From NCBI GenBank assembly GCA_013001935.1, contig JABDKZ010000073.1, positions 1 to 10,655 on the forward strand: a stretch of 10,655 nucleotides of DNA, written 5' to 3'. Both the position numbers and the translations under genes were made by a program. Shown here one piece after another: positions 1 through 6,913 of the stretch. The notes beneath the pieces are model-generated. The model had not been told where the DNA came from and did not search any database. It was given only the letters and a program-made list of their open reading frames with translations. Each line of letters begins with the position of its first letter. Positions within the stretch are counted from its first letter, which is position 1. Source of the DNA: Maribacter sp. (GTDB lineage: Bacteria > Bacteroidota > Bacteroidia > Flavobacteriales > Flavobacteriaceae).

Positions 1-598
1 CGGGGCATTGGTGGCAGATTCGGTTCGCCAATTGTTCAATGGCATTGAAAAAGCCGATAGCATAACCATAGACCCCCATAAATGGTTATTTTCTCCTTAT
101 GACTGTGGTGCAGTGATATACAAAAATCCTGAATTGGCCAAGGCTGCCCACTCACAGGAAGGCTCCTATTTGGAGATATTCAAGGATGAAGGGGCAAGCG
201 GATTTAATCCCGCTGACTACCAAATACAGTTGACGCGAAGAATAAGAGGGTTGCCGCTGTGGTTTTCACTGGCCACGCATGGCACGGATAAGTACAAATG
301 GGCTGTTGAAATGGGAATAAAACTGGCAATTTTGGCAGGTGAACTTATTGAAGACCGAGAGTATTTGGAATTGGTACGGGAACCTAGTCTTTCTTGTGTG
401 TTGTTCAGGCGTAAAGGATGGACGTCGGACGATTATAAGAATTGGACATATAAAAACCACAGCGATGGTTTTGCCCTGGTAACACCTACTAAATGGATTA
501 CAAATGATAAGGCCGAAACAGTTGCACGATTTTGTTTTATTAATCCCGATACGACCATCGAGGATATTGTGGATATTTTGACAACAATGGAAGCCTAG
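1..598 (+). CDS. Pyridoxal-phosphate-dependent decarboxylase, C-terminal part (aromatic-L-amino-acid decarboxylase family)
   Basis: This is the 3' end of a group II PLP-dependent decarboxylase, cut by the left edge. The frame is open from base 2, so the apparent TTG at 8-10 is an internal Leu codon. The clearest sign is the cofactor-binding motif DPHKW, whose Lys (codon 80-82) would form the Schiff base with PLP. It is followed by the typical stretch on a Cys-Gly beta strand (DCGAVIY) and by the later QLTRRIRGLPLWFSLATHG segment, in which the conserved Arg and aromatic residues pack near the dimer interface. Roughly 200 residues are present of about 450-490 usual for the family, so the N-terminal half with most substrate contacts lies outside. 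The substrate (Tyr, Trp, DOPA, Glu or other) cannot be told from this part. The gene ends TAG, 5 nt from the stop of the convergent gene on the other strand, with no terminator hairpin visible between them. Confidence 0.9.
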   Translation, partial: GALVADSVRQLFNGIEKADSITIDPHKWLFSPYDCGAVIYKNPELAKAAHSQEGSYLEIFKDEGASGFNPADYQIQLTRRIRGLPLWFSLATHGTDKYKWAVEMGIKLAILAGELIEDREYLELVREPSLSCVLFRRKGWTSDDYKNWTYKNHSDGFALVTPTKWITNDKAETVARFCFINPDTTIEDIVDILTTMEA

Positions 599-603
599 TT
601 AGC

Positions 604-1149
604 TTAAGGTACAAGATATTCACTAGACCAACCATTATCATTTCTGGAATACTTGATTTTGGTATGCCCATCTTTCTTGAGTTTTAAGTATTCGATCCTA
701 AATGGATCAATCTCCACAATCGAAAAATAATCCCCCTCTTCAAGAAATTCGAGCGCGTTAGGATCCTCCAGAATACTTCCTGGTGCCTCTTTGGTTATAA
801 AATCTTTTCTGGCTTCAGTCTCGACTTGATCCCATGTTTTCTGTATCTGAAATTGATCAGTGTTTATGCGAGCAACTCCCTCTATACGAAGTTGAATAAG
901 TTTCTTATGATGATAAAATAGCATACTCACCCTATTGTCCTCTTTTATATGCAATACTTTTCTTGAGCGTTTATCAGTAAAGAATGTCATTTTCAGGTCA
1001 TCTGAAACATTACGTAAGGCCACAAGTCTCAGTCTTGCAAATTTATCTACTCCTAAGGTAGCCAAAGTGAAATATTTAAAATAGTGTCCTTTTTTTAAGG
1101 CTCCTTTTTTTAATTCCGTTTTTATTTTTTCAAAGATTTTATCGGGCAT
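604..1149 (-). CDS. Pyridoxamine 5'-phosphate oxidase family (FMN-binding split-barrel) protein
   Basis: A 181-residue cytoplasmic protein with the split beta-barrel pattern of the pyridoxamine 5'-phosphate oxidase superfamily. The FMN-binding stretches are visible in order: ARLRLVALRNV (about 38-48), FFTDKRSRKV (about 56-65, the phosphate-binding region with Lys/Arg) and an LFYHHKKLIQLRIEGVA strand pair (about 77-93). A C-terminal region follows and ends GWSSEYLVP, which only loosely recalls the W...RL.P tail of true PdxH. It is shorter than PdxH (about 210-220 residues), so a true PNP/PMP oxidase is possible but a general flavin or heme-binding relative is as likely. I therefore give no symbol. 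The start at 1149 is the only ATG that keeps the N-terminal helix. It has a possible -7 box (1171-1178) just upstream. The 3' end abuts a PLP-enzyme gene on the other strand. Confidence 0.8.
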   Translation of the reverse strand: MPDKIFEKIKTELKKGALKKGHYFKYFTLATLGVDKFARLRLVALRNVSDDLKMTFFTDKRSRKVLHIKEDNRVSMLFYHHKKLIQLRIEGVARINTDQFQIQKTWDQVETEARKDFITKEAPGSILEDPNALEFLEEGDYFSIVEIDPFRIEYLKLKKDGHTKIKYSRNDNGWSSEYLVP

Positions 1150-1170
1150 TTTAATTGCGATTTAGTATTA

Positions 1171-1178
1171 TAAAGATA
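1171..1178 (-). promoter_or_regulatory. Possible -7 promoter box for the PNPOx-family gene
   Basis: On the minus strand this reads TATCTTTA, one mismatch from the Bacteroidota -7 consensus TAnnTTTG. It lies 21 nt upstream of the ATG at 1149. No TTG is seen at the expected 19-21 nt upstream, so this is a weak call resting on position and one box. Confidence 0.25.
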
Positions 1179-1405
1179 CATAATAGTTGTGTCTTTAAGT
1201 CAGTGAATAGCTTATTTATAAAGGGTTTTGTAGTTTTTTAAACGATTTTAAGAACAATAAGGACGGCCTATTTAATAAAAAAAACAAAAAAAAAGTAGGG
1301 TATTTTTAAAGTTGATTGTTATATATACAAATTGCTATGAATTAGAAATTTAGATTTAGTTATTAATTAGTTCATGTGTTTAGGTTGGTTTTTTGATTTT
1401 GATTT

Positions 1406-1436
1406 AAAAAGCCTCGATGTAGGGTCGAGGCTTTTT
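1406..1436 (-). terminator. Rho-independent terminator, probably bidirectional
   Basis: A 12-bp perfect stem: AAAAAGCCTCGA (1406-1417) pairs with TCGAGGCTTTTT (1425-1436) around a 7-nt loop. On the minus strand it lies 35 nt past the stop of the 1472-1870 gene and is followed by T5, so it most simply ends that transcript and insulates the next gene. The plus strand has an even better tail (T5-C-T6), although no plus-strand gene ends just before it. Confidence 0.85.
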
Positions 1437-1471
1437 CTTTTTTATTAGGCTTGTGATAATTTATCTACACC

Positions 1472-1870
1472 TTAGAGCCATTTTAAGAAGAAGTCCATAA
1501 TGGCTTCCTTAAATTCGTAATGCAGTTTTATATAATGTTTAAGATCTTCATATAGGGATCGTTTCTCGTACTGCAACTGACCATCAATGTTCTTATAATG
1601 ATCAGCACTATGTAAATTACCTAATTTAGCACGACAGCGATGCAGTAATTTAACAATGGCATTCCGTTCAATCATTATTTTATTCTGAAAGCTCTCAAGT
1701 TCTAATGAGGATTTTCCTATAGCTTCTCTAGTCGTAATTTCTTCAAGTTTTTGTTGAAACATGTCCAATTCGGATTTGTGAAACTTTAGTTCCCTTTTCC
1801 AAATTTCCAAATTAAATGTAAGGTCACTTGAATATACCGCTTCTGTCTGCATATTTTCTTGGTTTTGCAT
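1472..1870 (-). CDS. Hypothetical helical / coiled-coil protein, 132 aa
   Basis: I do not recognise a characterised family. The protein has no signal peptide or membrane segment. After about 18 polar residues it is predicted by eye to be almost entirely helical. One segment (about 20-50) has heptad-like hydrophobic spacing with alternating charges (LEIWKRELKFHKSELDMF). A second helix (about 52-85) is centred on ELESFQNKIMIERNAIVKLL, and a third (about 95-130) is aromatic-rich, ending FKEAIMDFFLKWL. Three or four long amphipathic helices suggest a small helical bundle or a dimeric coiled coil. The start at 1870 is the first ATG; an alternative Met at codon 7 would also work. It is transcribed alone, with a strong terminator 35 nt downstream. 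A TGGC-N6-GCCA palindrome lies 33 nt upstream. It is probably real because of its coherent composition, length and terminator. Its function is unknown. Confidence 0.7.
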   Translation of the reverse strand: MQNQENMQTEAVYSSDLTFNLEIWKRELKFHKSELDMFQQKLEEITTREAIGKSSLELESFQNKIMIERNAIVKLLHRCRAKLGNLHSADHYKNIDGQLQYEKRSLYEDLKHYIKLHYEFKEAIMDFFLKWL

Positions 1871-1901
1871 TAATAATCGATTAGCTGTTACTCTATTTAT
1901 T

Positions 1902-2127
1902 TTGGCACATTCGCCACGTTAGCATAAATCTAATAAAAACTTAGTTTAAGTCTATGATACGTATTGGCAGTTGGCATAAATGTTATACCGATCGTGCCTT
2001 ATGTCCTATAAAGATATGGATTTTCTTGTCAAATTCCTTGGGTTATCGGTAGCATTTGTAGACTTTTTTGGGCAGAAATCCTATTTTGATCTTAAATTCA
2101 TTTTTAAACATTCTTAGGTATTGGCAC
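1902..2127 (+). repeat. Cluster of four TTGGCA motifs
   Basis: TTGGCA occurs at 1902-1907, 1964-1969, 1971-1976 and 2121-2126, all on the plus strand, the middle two in tandem (TTGGCAGTTGGCAT). No copy is seen on the other strand in this gap. For AT-rich DNA of this length much less than one copy is expected, so a binding-site array for guaA or for the divergent gene is possible. No regulator can be named. Confidence 0.3.
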
Positions 2128-2200
2128 GTCCTTGTTTATAAGTTTCGAAATTCTTGAATAAATATCCCTGAAAGACCCTTTCACAAATTTTGCATTTTAC

Positions 2201-2208
2201 TATTTTTG
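2201..2208 (+). promoter_or_regulatory. guaA -7 promoter box (TATTTTTG)
   Basis: An exact match to the Bacteroidota consensus TAnnTTTG. Its last base lies only 3 nt before the guaA ATG at 2212, so initiation from this box would give a transcript starting at or next to the start codon. The -33 region is poor (TTT at 2179-2181 in place of TTG). An imperfect alternative box (AAATTTTG, 2185-2192) would give a short leader. Confidence 0.5.
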
Positions 2209-2211
2209 CCC

Positions 2212-3744
2212 ATGCAAAACAACGTCCTAATACTTGATTTCGGTTCACAATACACACAACTCATCGCTAGAAGGGTTAGAGAACTGAATATTTACTGTGA
2301 AATAAAACCTTACAATAAAGTACCCAAAGATATGTCGGTTTATAAAGCCGTAATACTTTCAGGGTCTCCGTTTTCCGTTCGGGCAGATGATGCGCCACAT
2401 CCCGACCTCTCGCAGATCAAAGGAAAAATACCATTGCTTGGTGTATGTTATGGCGCACAGTATTTGGCACATTTTAATGGCGGTATTGTCGCCCCATCGA
2501 ATACCAGGGAATATGGTCGGGCAAGGCTAACAGCTATAAAGAATGATGAGCCTTTCTTTTATCAAATCACCGATGGTTCCCAAGTTTGGATGAGTCATAG
2601 CGATACGATTAAAGAATTACCAACTAACGCAGTTGTTTTAGCAAGTACGGGCGACGTAAAGAATGCCGCTTACAGAATAGAAGGGGAAGATACTTATGCA
2701 ATTCAATTCCACCCTGAAGTCTATCATACGACACAAGGAAAGTTAATCTTGGAAAACTTTTTGGTACATCTAGCAGGACTTAAACAATCCTGGACACCTG
2801 ATGCTTTCGTAGATACTACAGTTGCCGAATTAAAAGCGAAGATCGGTAACGATAAAGTCATTTTAGGATTATCAGGTGGCGTTGACTCAACGGTTGCTGC
2901 CGTTTTATTGCATAAGGCCATAGGAAAACATTTGCATTGTATCTTCGTGAACAACGGATTGCTTCGAAAAAATGAATTTCAAGATGTTTTGGATCAGTAC
3001 GAGCATATGGGCCTAAATGTTAAGGGAGTTGATGCTTCGGCACGCTTTTTGGATGCATTGGCTGGAGAAAGTGATCCTGAGAAAAAACGGAAAATAATCG
3101 GAAAGATCTTTATCGATGTTTTTGATGATGAAGCGCATAAGGTAGAGGACGCAAAATGGTTGGCGCAGGGTACTATTTATCCGGATGTTATTGAATCGGT
3201 TTCAGTAACAGGGGGCCCTTCGGCAACAATTAAAAGCCATCATAATGTAGGCGGATTGCCAGATTTTATGAAATTGACGGTAGTAGAACCCTTAAAAATG
3301 TTGTTTAAAGATGAGGTTCGCAGAGTGGGGGCCAGTATGAAGATTGATGATGAACGCTTGGGAAGGCATCCGTTCCCAGGACCAGGATTGGCCATTCGAA
3401 TTCTAGGGGATATTACCCGTGAAAAAGTGGCGATCTTGCAAGAAGTTGATGCTATTTTCATCAATGGATTAAGGGAATGGGGACTTTATGATAGTGTTTG
3501 GCAGGCCGGGGCTATGCTTTTACCCGTAAATAGTGTAGGGGTAATGGGTGATGAAAGAACATATGAAAAATGTGTAGCTTTACGTGCGGTCGAAAGTACC
3601 GATGGTATGACTGCTGATTGGGTAGATTTACCCTATGAGTTTTTGCAGAAAACGTCTAATGAGATTATAAACAAGGTACCGGGTGTTAATAGGGTTGTTT
3701 ACGATATAAGTTCTAAACCTCCGGCCACTATAGAATGGGAATAA
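2212..3744 (+). CDS. guaA: GMP synthase (glutamine-hydrolysing)
   Basis: Converts XMP to GMP with ATP and glutamine in the cytoplasm, the last step of de novo GMP synthesis. At 510 residues it is full length for the single-chain enzyme. The N-terminal class I glutamine amidotransferase has its triad: Cys79 in GVCYGAQ, then His167 and Glu169 in QFHPEV. The ATP-pyrophosphatase domain follows, with the P-loop SGGVDS (221-226). The C-terminal dimerisation domain has HHNVGGLP (343-350), [12 protein letters not shown] (from 385) and the conserved end PPATIEWE. An upstream in-frame TTG at 2206 would only add two residues and sits inside the promoter box. The ATG at 2212 gives the usual N-terminus [20 protein letters not shown]. 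It is the first gene of a tightly packed plus-strand set; the next ATG begins 2 nt after its TAA. Confidence 0.98.
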   Translation: MQNNVLILDFGSQYTQLIARRVRELNIYCEIKPYNKVPKDMSVYKAVILSGSPFSVRADDAPHPDLSQIKGKIPLLGVCYGAQYLAHFNGGIVAPSNTREYGRARLTAIKNDEPFFYQITDGSQVWMSHSDTIKELPTNAVVLASTGDVKNAAYRIEGEDTYAIQFHPEVYHTTQGKLILENFLVHLAGLKQSWTPDAFVDTTVAELKAKIGNDKVILGLSGGVDSTVAAVLLHKAIGKHLHCIFVNNGLLRKNEFQDVLDQYEHMGLNVKGVDASARFLDALAGESDPEKKRKIIGKIFIDVFDDEAHKVEDAKWLAQGTIYPDVIESVSVTGGPSATIKSHHNVGGLPDFMKLTVVEPLKMLFKDEVRRVGASMKIDDERLGRHPFPGPGLAIRILGDITREKVAILQEVDAIFINGLREWGLYDSVWQAGAMLLPVNSVGVMGDERTYEKCVALRAVESTDGMTADWVDLPYEFLQKTSNEIINKVPGVNRVVYDISSKPPATIEWE

Positions 3745-3746
3745 GT

Positions 3747-5939
3747 ATGAACCAATTAGTAAGGAATATAATTGTCCTGCTTTTATTTATCGTAATAGGG
3801 TGCAAGGCAACAGCTCAAAAATTCACTACGCATGCCGTTAAGGAAGGCGAAACTTTAGAAAGTATTGCCAAGCAGTATAAAGTTACACCTTATAACATAC
3901 TAAGCTATAACAAAGAGATTAAGCAAGGTGATGACGTAGTACCCAACACCATTTTGGTAATACCTGTTGGTGCAAAGGTTTCTGGGATAAAGGCCGATAC
4001 CGTTAAGGGTAAGGCTGTACCTATGGTCAAGGAAGAAAGACCAGAACAGGATGAACCTATTGGTTTTACCACGCACAGGGTCAGGAAACGAGAAACATTA
4101 TTTGGAATTTCCCAACGATATCATATTACCGAGGAGGATATTAAAAAATACAATACTGAACTGTATTCTTCGCTCCTTAAAAAGGGAATGAAACTTAAAA
4201 TACCCAAGTATATAAGGGTAAAACCTGATGAGAATGCCATTAATGAGGATGATTTTGAGACCTATACCGTAGCTCCTAAAGAAACCCGTTGGAGTATCGC
4301 CCATAAGTATGGAATTACGATTGATAGCATGTTGGTATTGAATCCTGAACTTTCAAAAAATTCGAGTTACCTGGCTGAAAGACAGGAATTAAGAATGCCA
4401 AAACCTTTGGGAAGATCAATTGAAGAACAGGAAACGCAATTGTATATTTCGTACACGGTGCCCGCGAAAATGAACTTCTACCGTTTGGAAAAAGAATTCA
4501 ATGTTAAATCAGACGAAGTTGTTCGCTTGAATCCCGAGATTGTAGAAAAGGGTGGATTGAAAGAAGGAATGGTCATTCGCCTTCCAGAAATAAAGCGGGA
4601 TCCCGGGGAAGTGAATACGGATAATTTTATTTTTTATGAGGTAAAGCCCAAACAAACTGAATTTTCGTTGACGCGCAAATTGGGGATTTCCTATACAGAC
4701 CTATTACTGTTAAACCCAGATTTAAAGGAAGGTTTGAAAGCAGGAATGGTCTTAAAGCTTCCAAAAGACCAAACTGGTGATTTTGAAGTCCGCAATTCCC
4801 TGGTTCTGGATAAAATCAACCTATTGGATAGTATTAATACCATGAATAGACCTAAGTTGGTGTTCATGCTTCCGTTTCGTTTAAACCGTTTGAACTTAAA
4901 TGATAAGGAATCGGTAATTGAATCCATAGAAAATAGAAATAGCCTAAAGTATAGTCTTGGGCTTTATTCTGGTGCCTTGATCGCCATTGATTCAATCGCA
5001 AAATTGGGGATTTCGGTCGATGTGAAAACCTATGATAACCAATTAGATCAGCTAAAGACCAAAGAAATACTCATGCGCGAAAATTTAACAGATGTAAGTG
5101 CCATTGTGGGCCCCTTGGATCTTCCATCATTAAAAGAAGTCGCTGTGCAGGCATCACAATATCAAGTTCCCGTAATTGCTCCCATTCCAGCGAATAGCGA
5201 TTTGAGTTTGAACAATGTTTATTTTTCATATACTTCTGATGAGGTTTTAAGGGAAAGAATGCTAAAATATGTGAAAGGAAAAGTTTCAGAAGAAAATATC
5301 ATAATTATCGCTGATGAGAATAATCAGGTTGTAAAGGATCTCATTTTGTCAAGGTTTCCCGATGCAAAAATCGTTGAGGTAAAGGAAGAGGAAAAAAATA
5401 TTGGGATAAACCGGGAGAAACTAGCAACCCTATTATCCGAGGAATTTGAAAATTGGGTTTTCGTTGAAACCAATAATTTTAAATTGATTTCAAGTGTGGT
5501 ATCTATTTTGAATGCCTTTGAAGATGCATTATTAGATCCCGAGCTCAGTGAAGTTAAGGTCCAGGTAAGAATGTTCACGACCAATAAGAATAAAGCTTTT
5601 GATAATGAAATTATTTCAAGCACGCATTTGTCTAACCTTCATTTTACGTATCCATCAGTATTCAGGGAAGCCAGAAATAGCGCTTTCTTTAAGGCCTATA
5701 GTAAACGTTTTGGTGATATTCCTGATCGCTACGCGGTTCGTGGTTTTGATCTTACTTATGACCTTTTATTAAAATTGGCCTATAAAAACAATTTAATGGG
5801 TGTTTCCAAAATAATTGGGGAAACCGAGTACACCGGGAATAAATTCTCTTATGAAAAAGATGTGACTTCCGGATATTTTAATCAGGCTTCCTATATTATG
5901 GCTATCGAGGATTTAACAGTGGTTGAATTAAAGGATTGA
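3747..5939 (+). CDS. Secreted protein with five LysM repeats and a periplasmic-binding (type 1) domain
   Basis: A 730-residue exported protein. An N-terminal hydrophobic leader ends VIGCKATAQ, which could be a lipobox (Cys19, outer-membrane lipoprotein) or a signal peptidase I site before the Q. Five LysM-like repeats follow, each with a (T/S/E)xxV..(G/K)ET-type start, a middle (Y/L)N and an end in (L/V)(K/R)(L/I/M)P: about 28-73, 108-153, 172-218, 235-280 and 295-339. LysM usually binds the glycan of peptidoglycan. The remainder (about 368-730) starts RPKLVFMLPFRL and contains the alternating strand/helix pattern of receptor-ligand-binding type I periplasmic proteins, including IVGPLDLPSLKEVA and VPVIAPIPANS. 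No transporter genes are nearby. The start at 3747 is preferred because the ATG at 3735 would lie inside guaA and only adds MGIS before the leader. The gene lies between guaA and an OsmC gene with 2-nt gaps on both sides. The ligand is unknown. Confidence 0.88.
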   Translation: MNQLVRNIIVLLLFIVIGCKATAQKFTTHAVKEGETLESIAKQYKVTPYNILSYNKEIKQGDDVVPNTILVIPVGAKVSGIKADTVKGKAVPMVKEERPEQDEPIGFTTHRVRKRETLFGISQRYHITEEDIKKYNTELYSSLLKKGMKLKIPKYIRVKPDENAINEDDFETYTVAPKETRWSIAHKYGITIDSMLVLNPELSKNSSYLAERQELRMPKPLGRSIEEQETQLYISYTVPAKMNFYRLEKEFNVKSDEVVRLNPEIVEKGGLKEGMVIRLPEIKRDPGEVNTDNFIFYEVKPKQTEFSLTRKLGISYTDLLLLNPDLKEGLKAGMVLKLPKDQTGDFEVRNSLVLDKINLLDSINTMNRPKLVFMLPFRLNRLNLNDKESVIESIENRNSLKYSLGLYSGALIAIDSIAKLGISVDVKTYDNQLDQLKTKEILMRENLTDVSAIVGPLDLPSLKEVAVQASQYQVPVIAPIPANSDLSLNNVYFSYTSDEVLRERMLKYVKGKVSEENIIIIADENNQVVKDLILSRFPDAKIVEVKEEEKNIGINREKLATLLSEEFENWVFVETNNFKLISSVVSILNAFEDALLDPELSEVKVQVRMFTTNKNKAFDNEIISSTHLSNLHFTYPSVFREARNSAFFKAYSKRFGDIPDRYAVRGFDLTYDLLLKLAYKNNLMGVSKIIGETEYTGNKFSYEKDVTSGYFNQASYIMAIEDLTVVELKD

Positions 5940-5941
5940 TA

Positions 5942-6346
5942 ATGACATCAAAAGTAACCTATACAGGGAAGTTGCGGACCAAATCTGTACATTTACGGTC
6001 AGGGGATTCATTCATAACCGATGCCCCAATAGATAATAACGGTTTAGGGGAGGCATTTTCACCTACCGATACTGTTGCTACTGGCTTGGCCAGTTGTATG
6101 ATCACTATGATGGGCATTAAAGCCAAAGGACTTGAAGTTGATTTAACGAATTCCACAGCTGAGGTTACAAAACATATGGGGGCCAACCCCCGACGGATAT
6201 CCAAAATTGAAGTAAAATTAAGTTTACCTTCAAATGTTTCAGAAAAGAATCGCAAAATATTGGAACACACCGCCAATACTTGTCCGGTTCATTATAGCTT
6301 GCACCCTGATATCGAAAAAGAAATCTCCTACGCTTGGGTACTTTAA
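5942..6346 (+). CDS. OsmC family protein (thiol-dependent peroxidase-like)
   Basis: A 134-residue cytoplasmic protein of the OsmC/Ohr superfamily. The two conserved cysteines are Cys52 in GLASCMITMMGIKA, on the central helix, and Cys114 in NTCPVHYSLHPD. In characterised members these form the redox pair that reduces organic hydroperoxides. The preceding APIDNNGLGEAFSPTD segment is also typical. The family has several subgroups (OsmC, Ohr, YhfA-like). The short N-terminus and the TCPVHYSL motif fit the general OsmC/YhfA-like group rather than Ohr, and the substrate is not certain. The ATG at 5942 is 2 nt past the stop of the LysM gene (TGA-TA-ATG), which implies translational coupling. The next gene overlaps its last 13 nt in another frame. 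Confidence 0.93.
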   Translation: MTSKVTYTGKLRTKSVHLRSGDSFITDAPIDNNGLGEAFSPTDTVATGLASCMITMMGIKAKGLEVDLTNSTAEVTKHMGANPRRISKIEVKLSLPSNVSEKNRKILEHTANTCPVHYSLHPDIEKEISYAWVL

Positions 6347-6864
6347 AGTACATAATATGCTGCATTTTTTTTATAGTTCTTGGAAATATTGAAACCCAAG
6401 AGTATGAAACTATTGAATGGAGCCCTGATTATAAATTGACATGGGAAGATTTTAAAGGTAAATCCCCAAATAATGATCGGGCGGCAGCAACCACAGCCAG
6501 TGGTATTTCATATCAATTCTCAACATCCGCATTAAATGGTGAAATTGAGCTTGATTATGAGGTGAACACTTTTTTTTATCCACAAAAATCCTGGTATCAA
6601 CCTAGTTTGTGCGATTCTTTGATCCTAAGCCATGAGCAATTGCATTTCGATATTTCTGAGCTTTATGCACGGAAAATGAGAAGCCGATTGGCATCCACTT
6701 CATTTACGCAAAATGTAAAGGCTGAGGTCAAGGAGATATATAAAGAGGTATTGCAAGAATTACAGGAATTTCAAAATCTGTACGATGACCAGACCAACTT
6801 TTCCCGGGATGTGGATCAACAGTTAATGTGGAACAAGAAAGTCCGGGAAGCCTTACACAAGTAG
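6334..6864 (+). CDS. Secreted DUF922 family protein with HExxH motif (predicted metalloprotease)
   Basis: A 176-residue exported protein. The N-terminus is a short signal peptide (KYIICCIFFIVLGNIETQ, cut probably before or after the Q at 22). The mature part matches the DUF922 pattern: a WSPDYKLTWEDFKG start, AAATTASGISY (about 50-60), then a KSW segment and HEQLH at 100-104 followed by FDISE (Glu109). HExxH is the zinc-binding and catalytic motif of zincin metalloproteases. This family is annotated as predicted secreted Zn-dependent protease, and I know of no proven substrate. A long charged helix forms the C-terminus. The only start codon between the in-frame TGA at 6307 and the leader is TTG at 6334, inside the end of the OsmC gene. 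No ATG is in frame near the N-terminus. A TTG start with a 13-nt overlap fits coupled translation as the last gene of the guaA set. Confidence 0.8.
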   Translation: MGTLKYIICCIFFIVLGNIETQEYETIEWSPDYKLTWEDFKGKSPNNDRAAATTASGISYQFSTSALNGEIELDYEVNTFFYPQKSWYQPSLCDSLILSHEQLHFDISELYARKMRSRLASTSFTQNVKAEVKEIYKEVLQELQEFQNLYDDQTNFSRDVDQQLMWNKKVREALHK

Positions 6865-6913
6865 ATGCCCCCTAAAGATTATAAATTGGCTTTTTAGTTA
6901 AATTGCCAATAAT

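Larger units (their letters stand above)
1150..1471. other. AT-rich intergenic region
   Basis: These 322 bases separate two minus-strand genes. They contain a weak promoter box for the left gene, an interrupted A-tract (A8-C-A9, 1277-1294) and a strong hairpin (1406-1436, listed separately). A 24-codon plus-strand frame (1374-1448) runs through the hairpin, but nothing supports it as a gene. The heptamer GTAGGGT occurs at 1295-1301 and again from 1419 in the hairpin loop. No tRNA-like fold or convincing gene is visible. Confidence 0.6.
1871..2211. other. Intergenic region upstream of guaA
   Basis: A 341-base divergent gap. It holds four same-strand copies of TTGGCA (1902, 1964, 1971, 2121), a TGGC-N6-GCCA palindrome (1903-1916), a TACCGAT/ATCGGTA pair 52 nt apart (1986-1992, 2045-2051) and the guaA -7 box at its right end. 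The longest short plus-strand frame starting with ATG (1954-2052, 32 codons) has no supporting signal. No purine riboswitch fold was recognised. Confidence 0.5.

Noticed and set aside
1277..1294. A8-C-A9 tract as a minus-strand terminator tail
   Set aside because: No GC-rich hairpin precedes it in the minus direction.
1374..1448. 24-codon plus-strand frame through the terminator, resembling a leader peptide
   Set aside because: No plus-strand gene follows for it to control, no promoter box is convincing, and its last codons simply read through the hairpin and T-tract.
1986..2051. TACCGAT / ATCGGTA inverted repeat upstream of guaA
   Set aside because: Seven bases separated by 52 nt with no supporting structure between; likely chance.
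1954..2052. 32-codon plus-strand frame upstream of guaA
   Set aside because: It has no family resemblance and no exact promoter box, and its length is within chance expectation.
2121..2136. Sigma-54-like TGGCAC followed by TTG
   Set aside because: Spacing to the second block is one base short and the GC at -12 is missing.
2206..2211. TTG start two codons upstream of the guaA ATG
   Set aside because: It lies inside the promoter box, and the ATG at 2212 gives the family-standard N-terminus.
6885..6910. ATTGGC/GCCAAT inverted repeat between convergent genes
   Set aside because: The stem is only six pairs around a 14-nt loop, with no T-tract following on either strand, so it is weak as a terminator.
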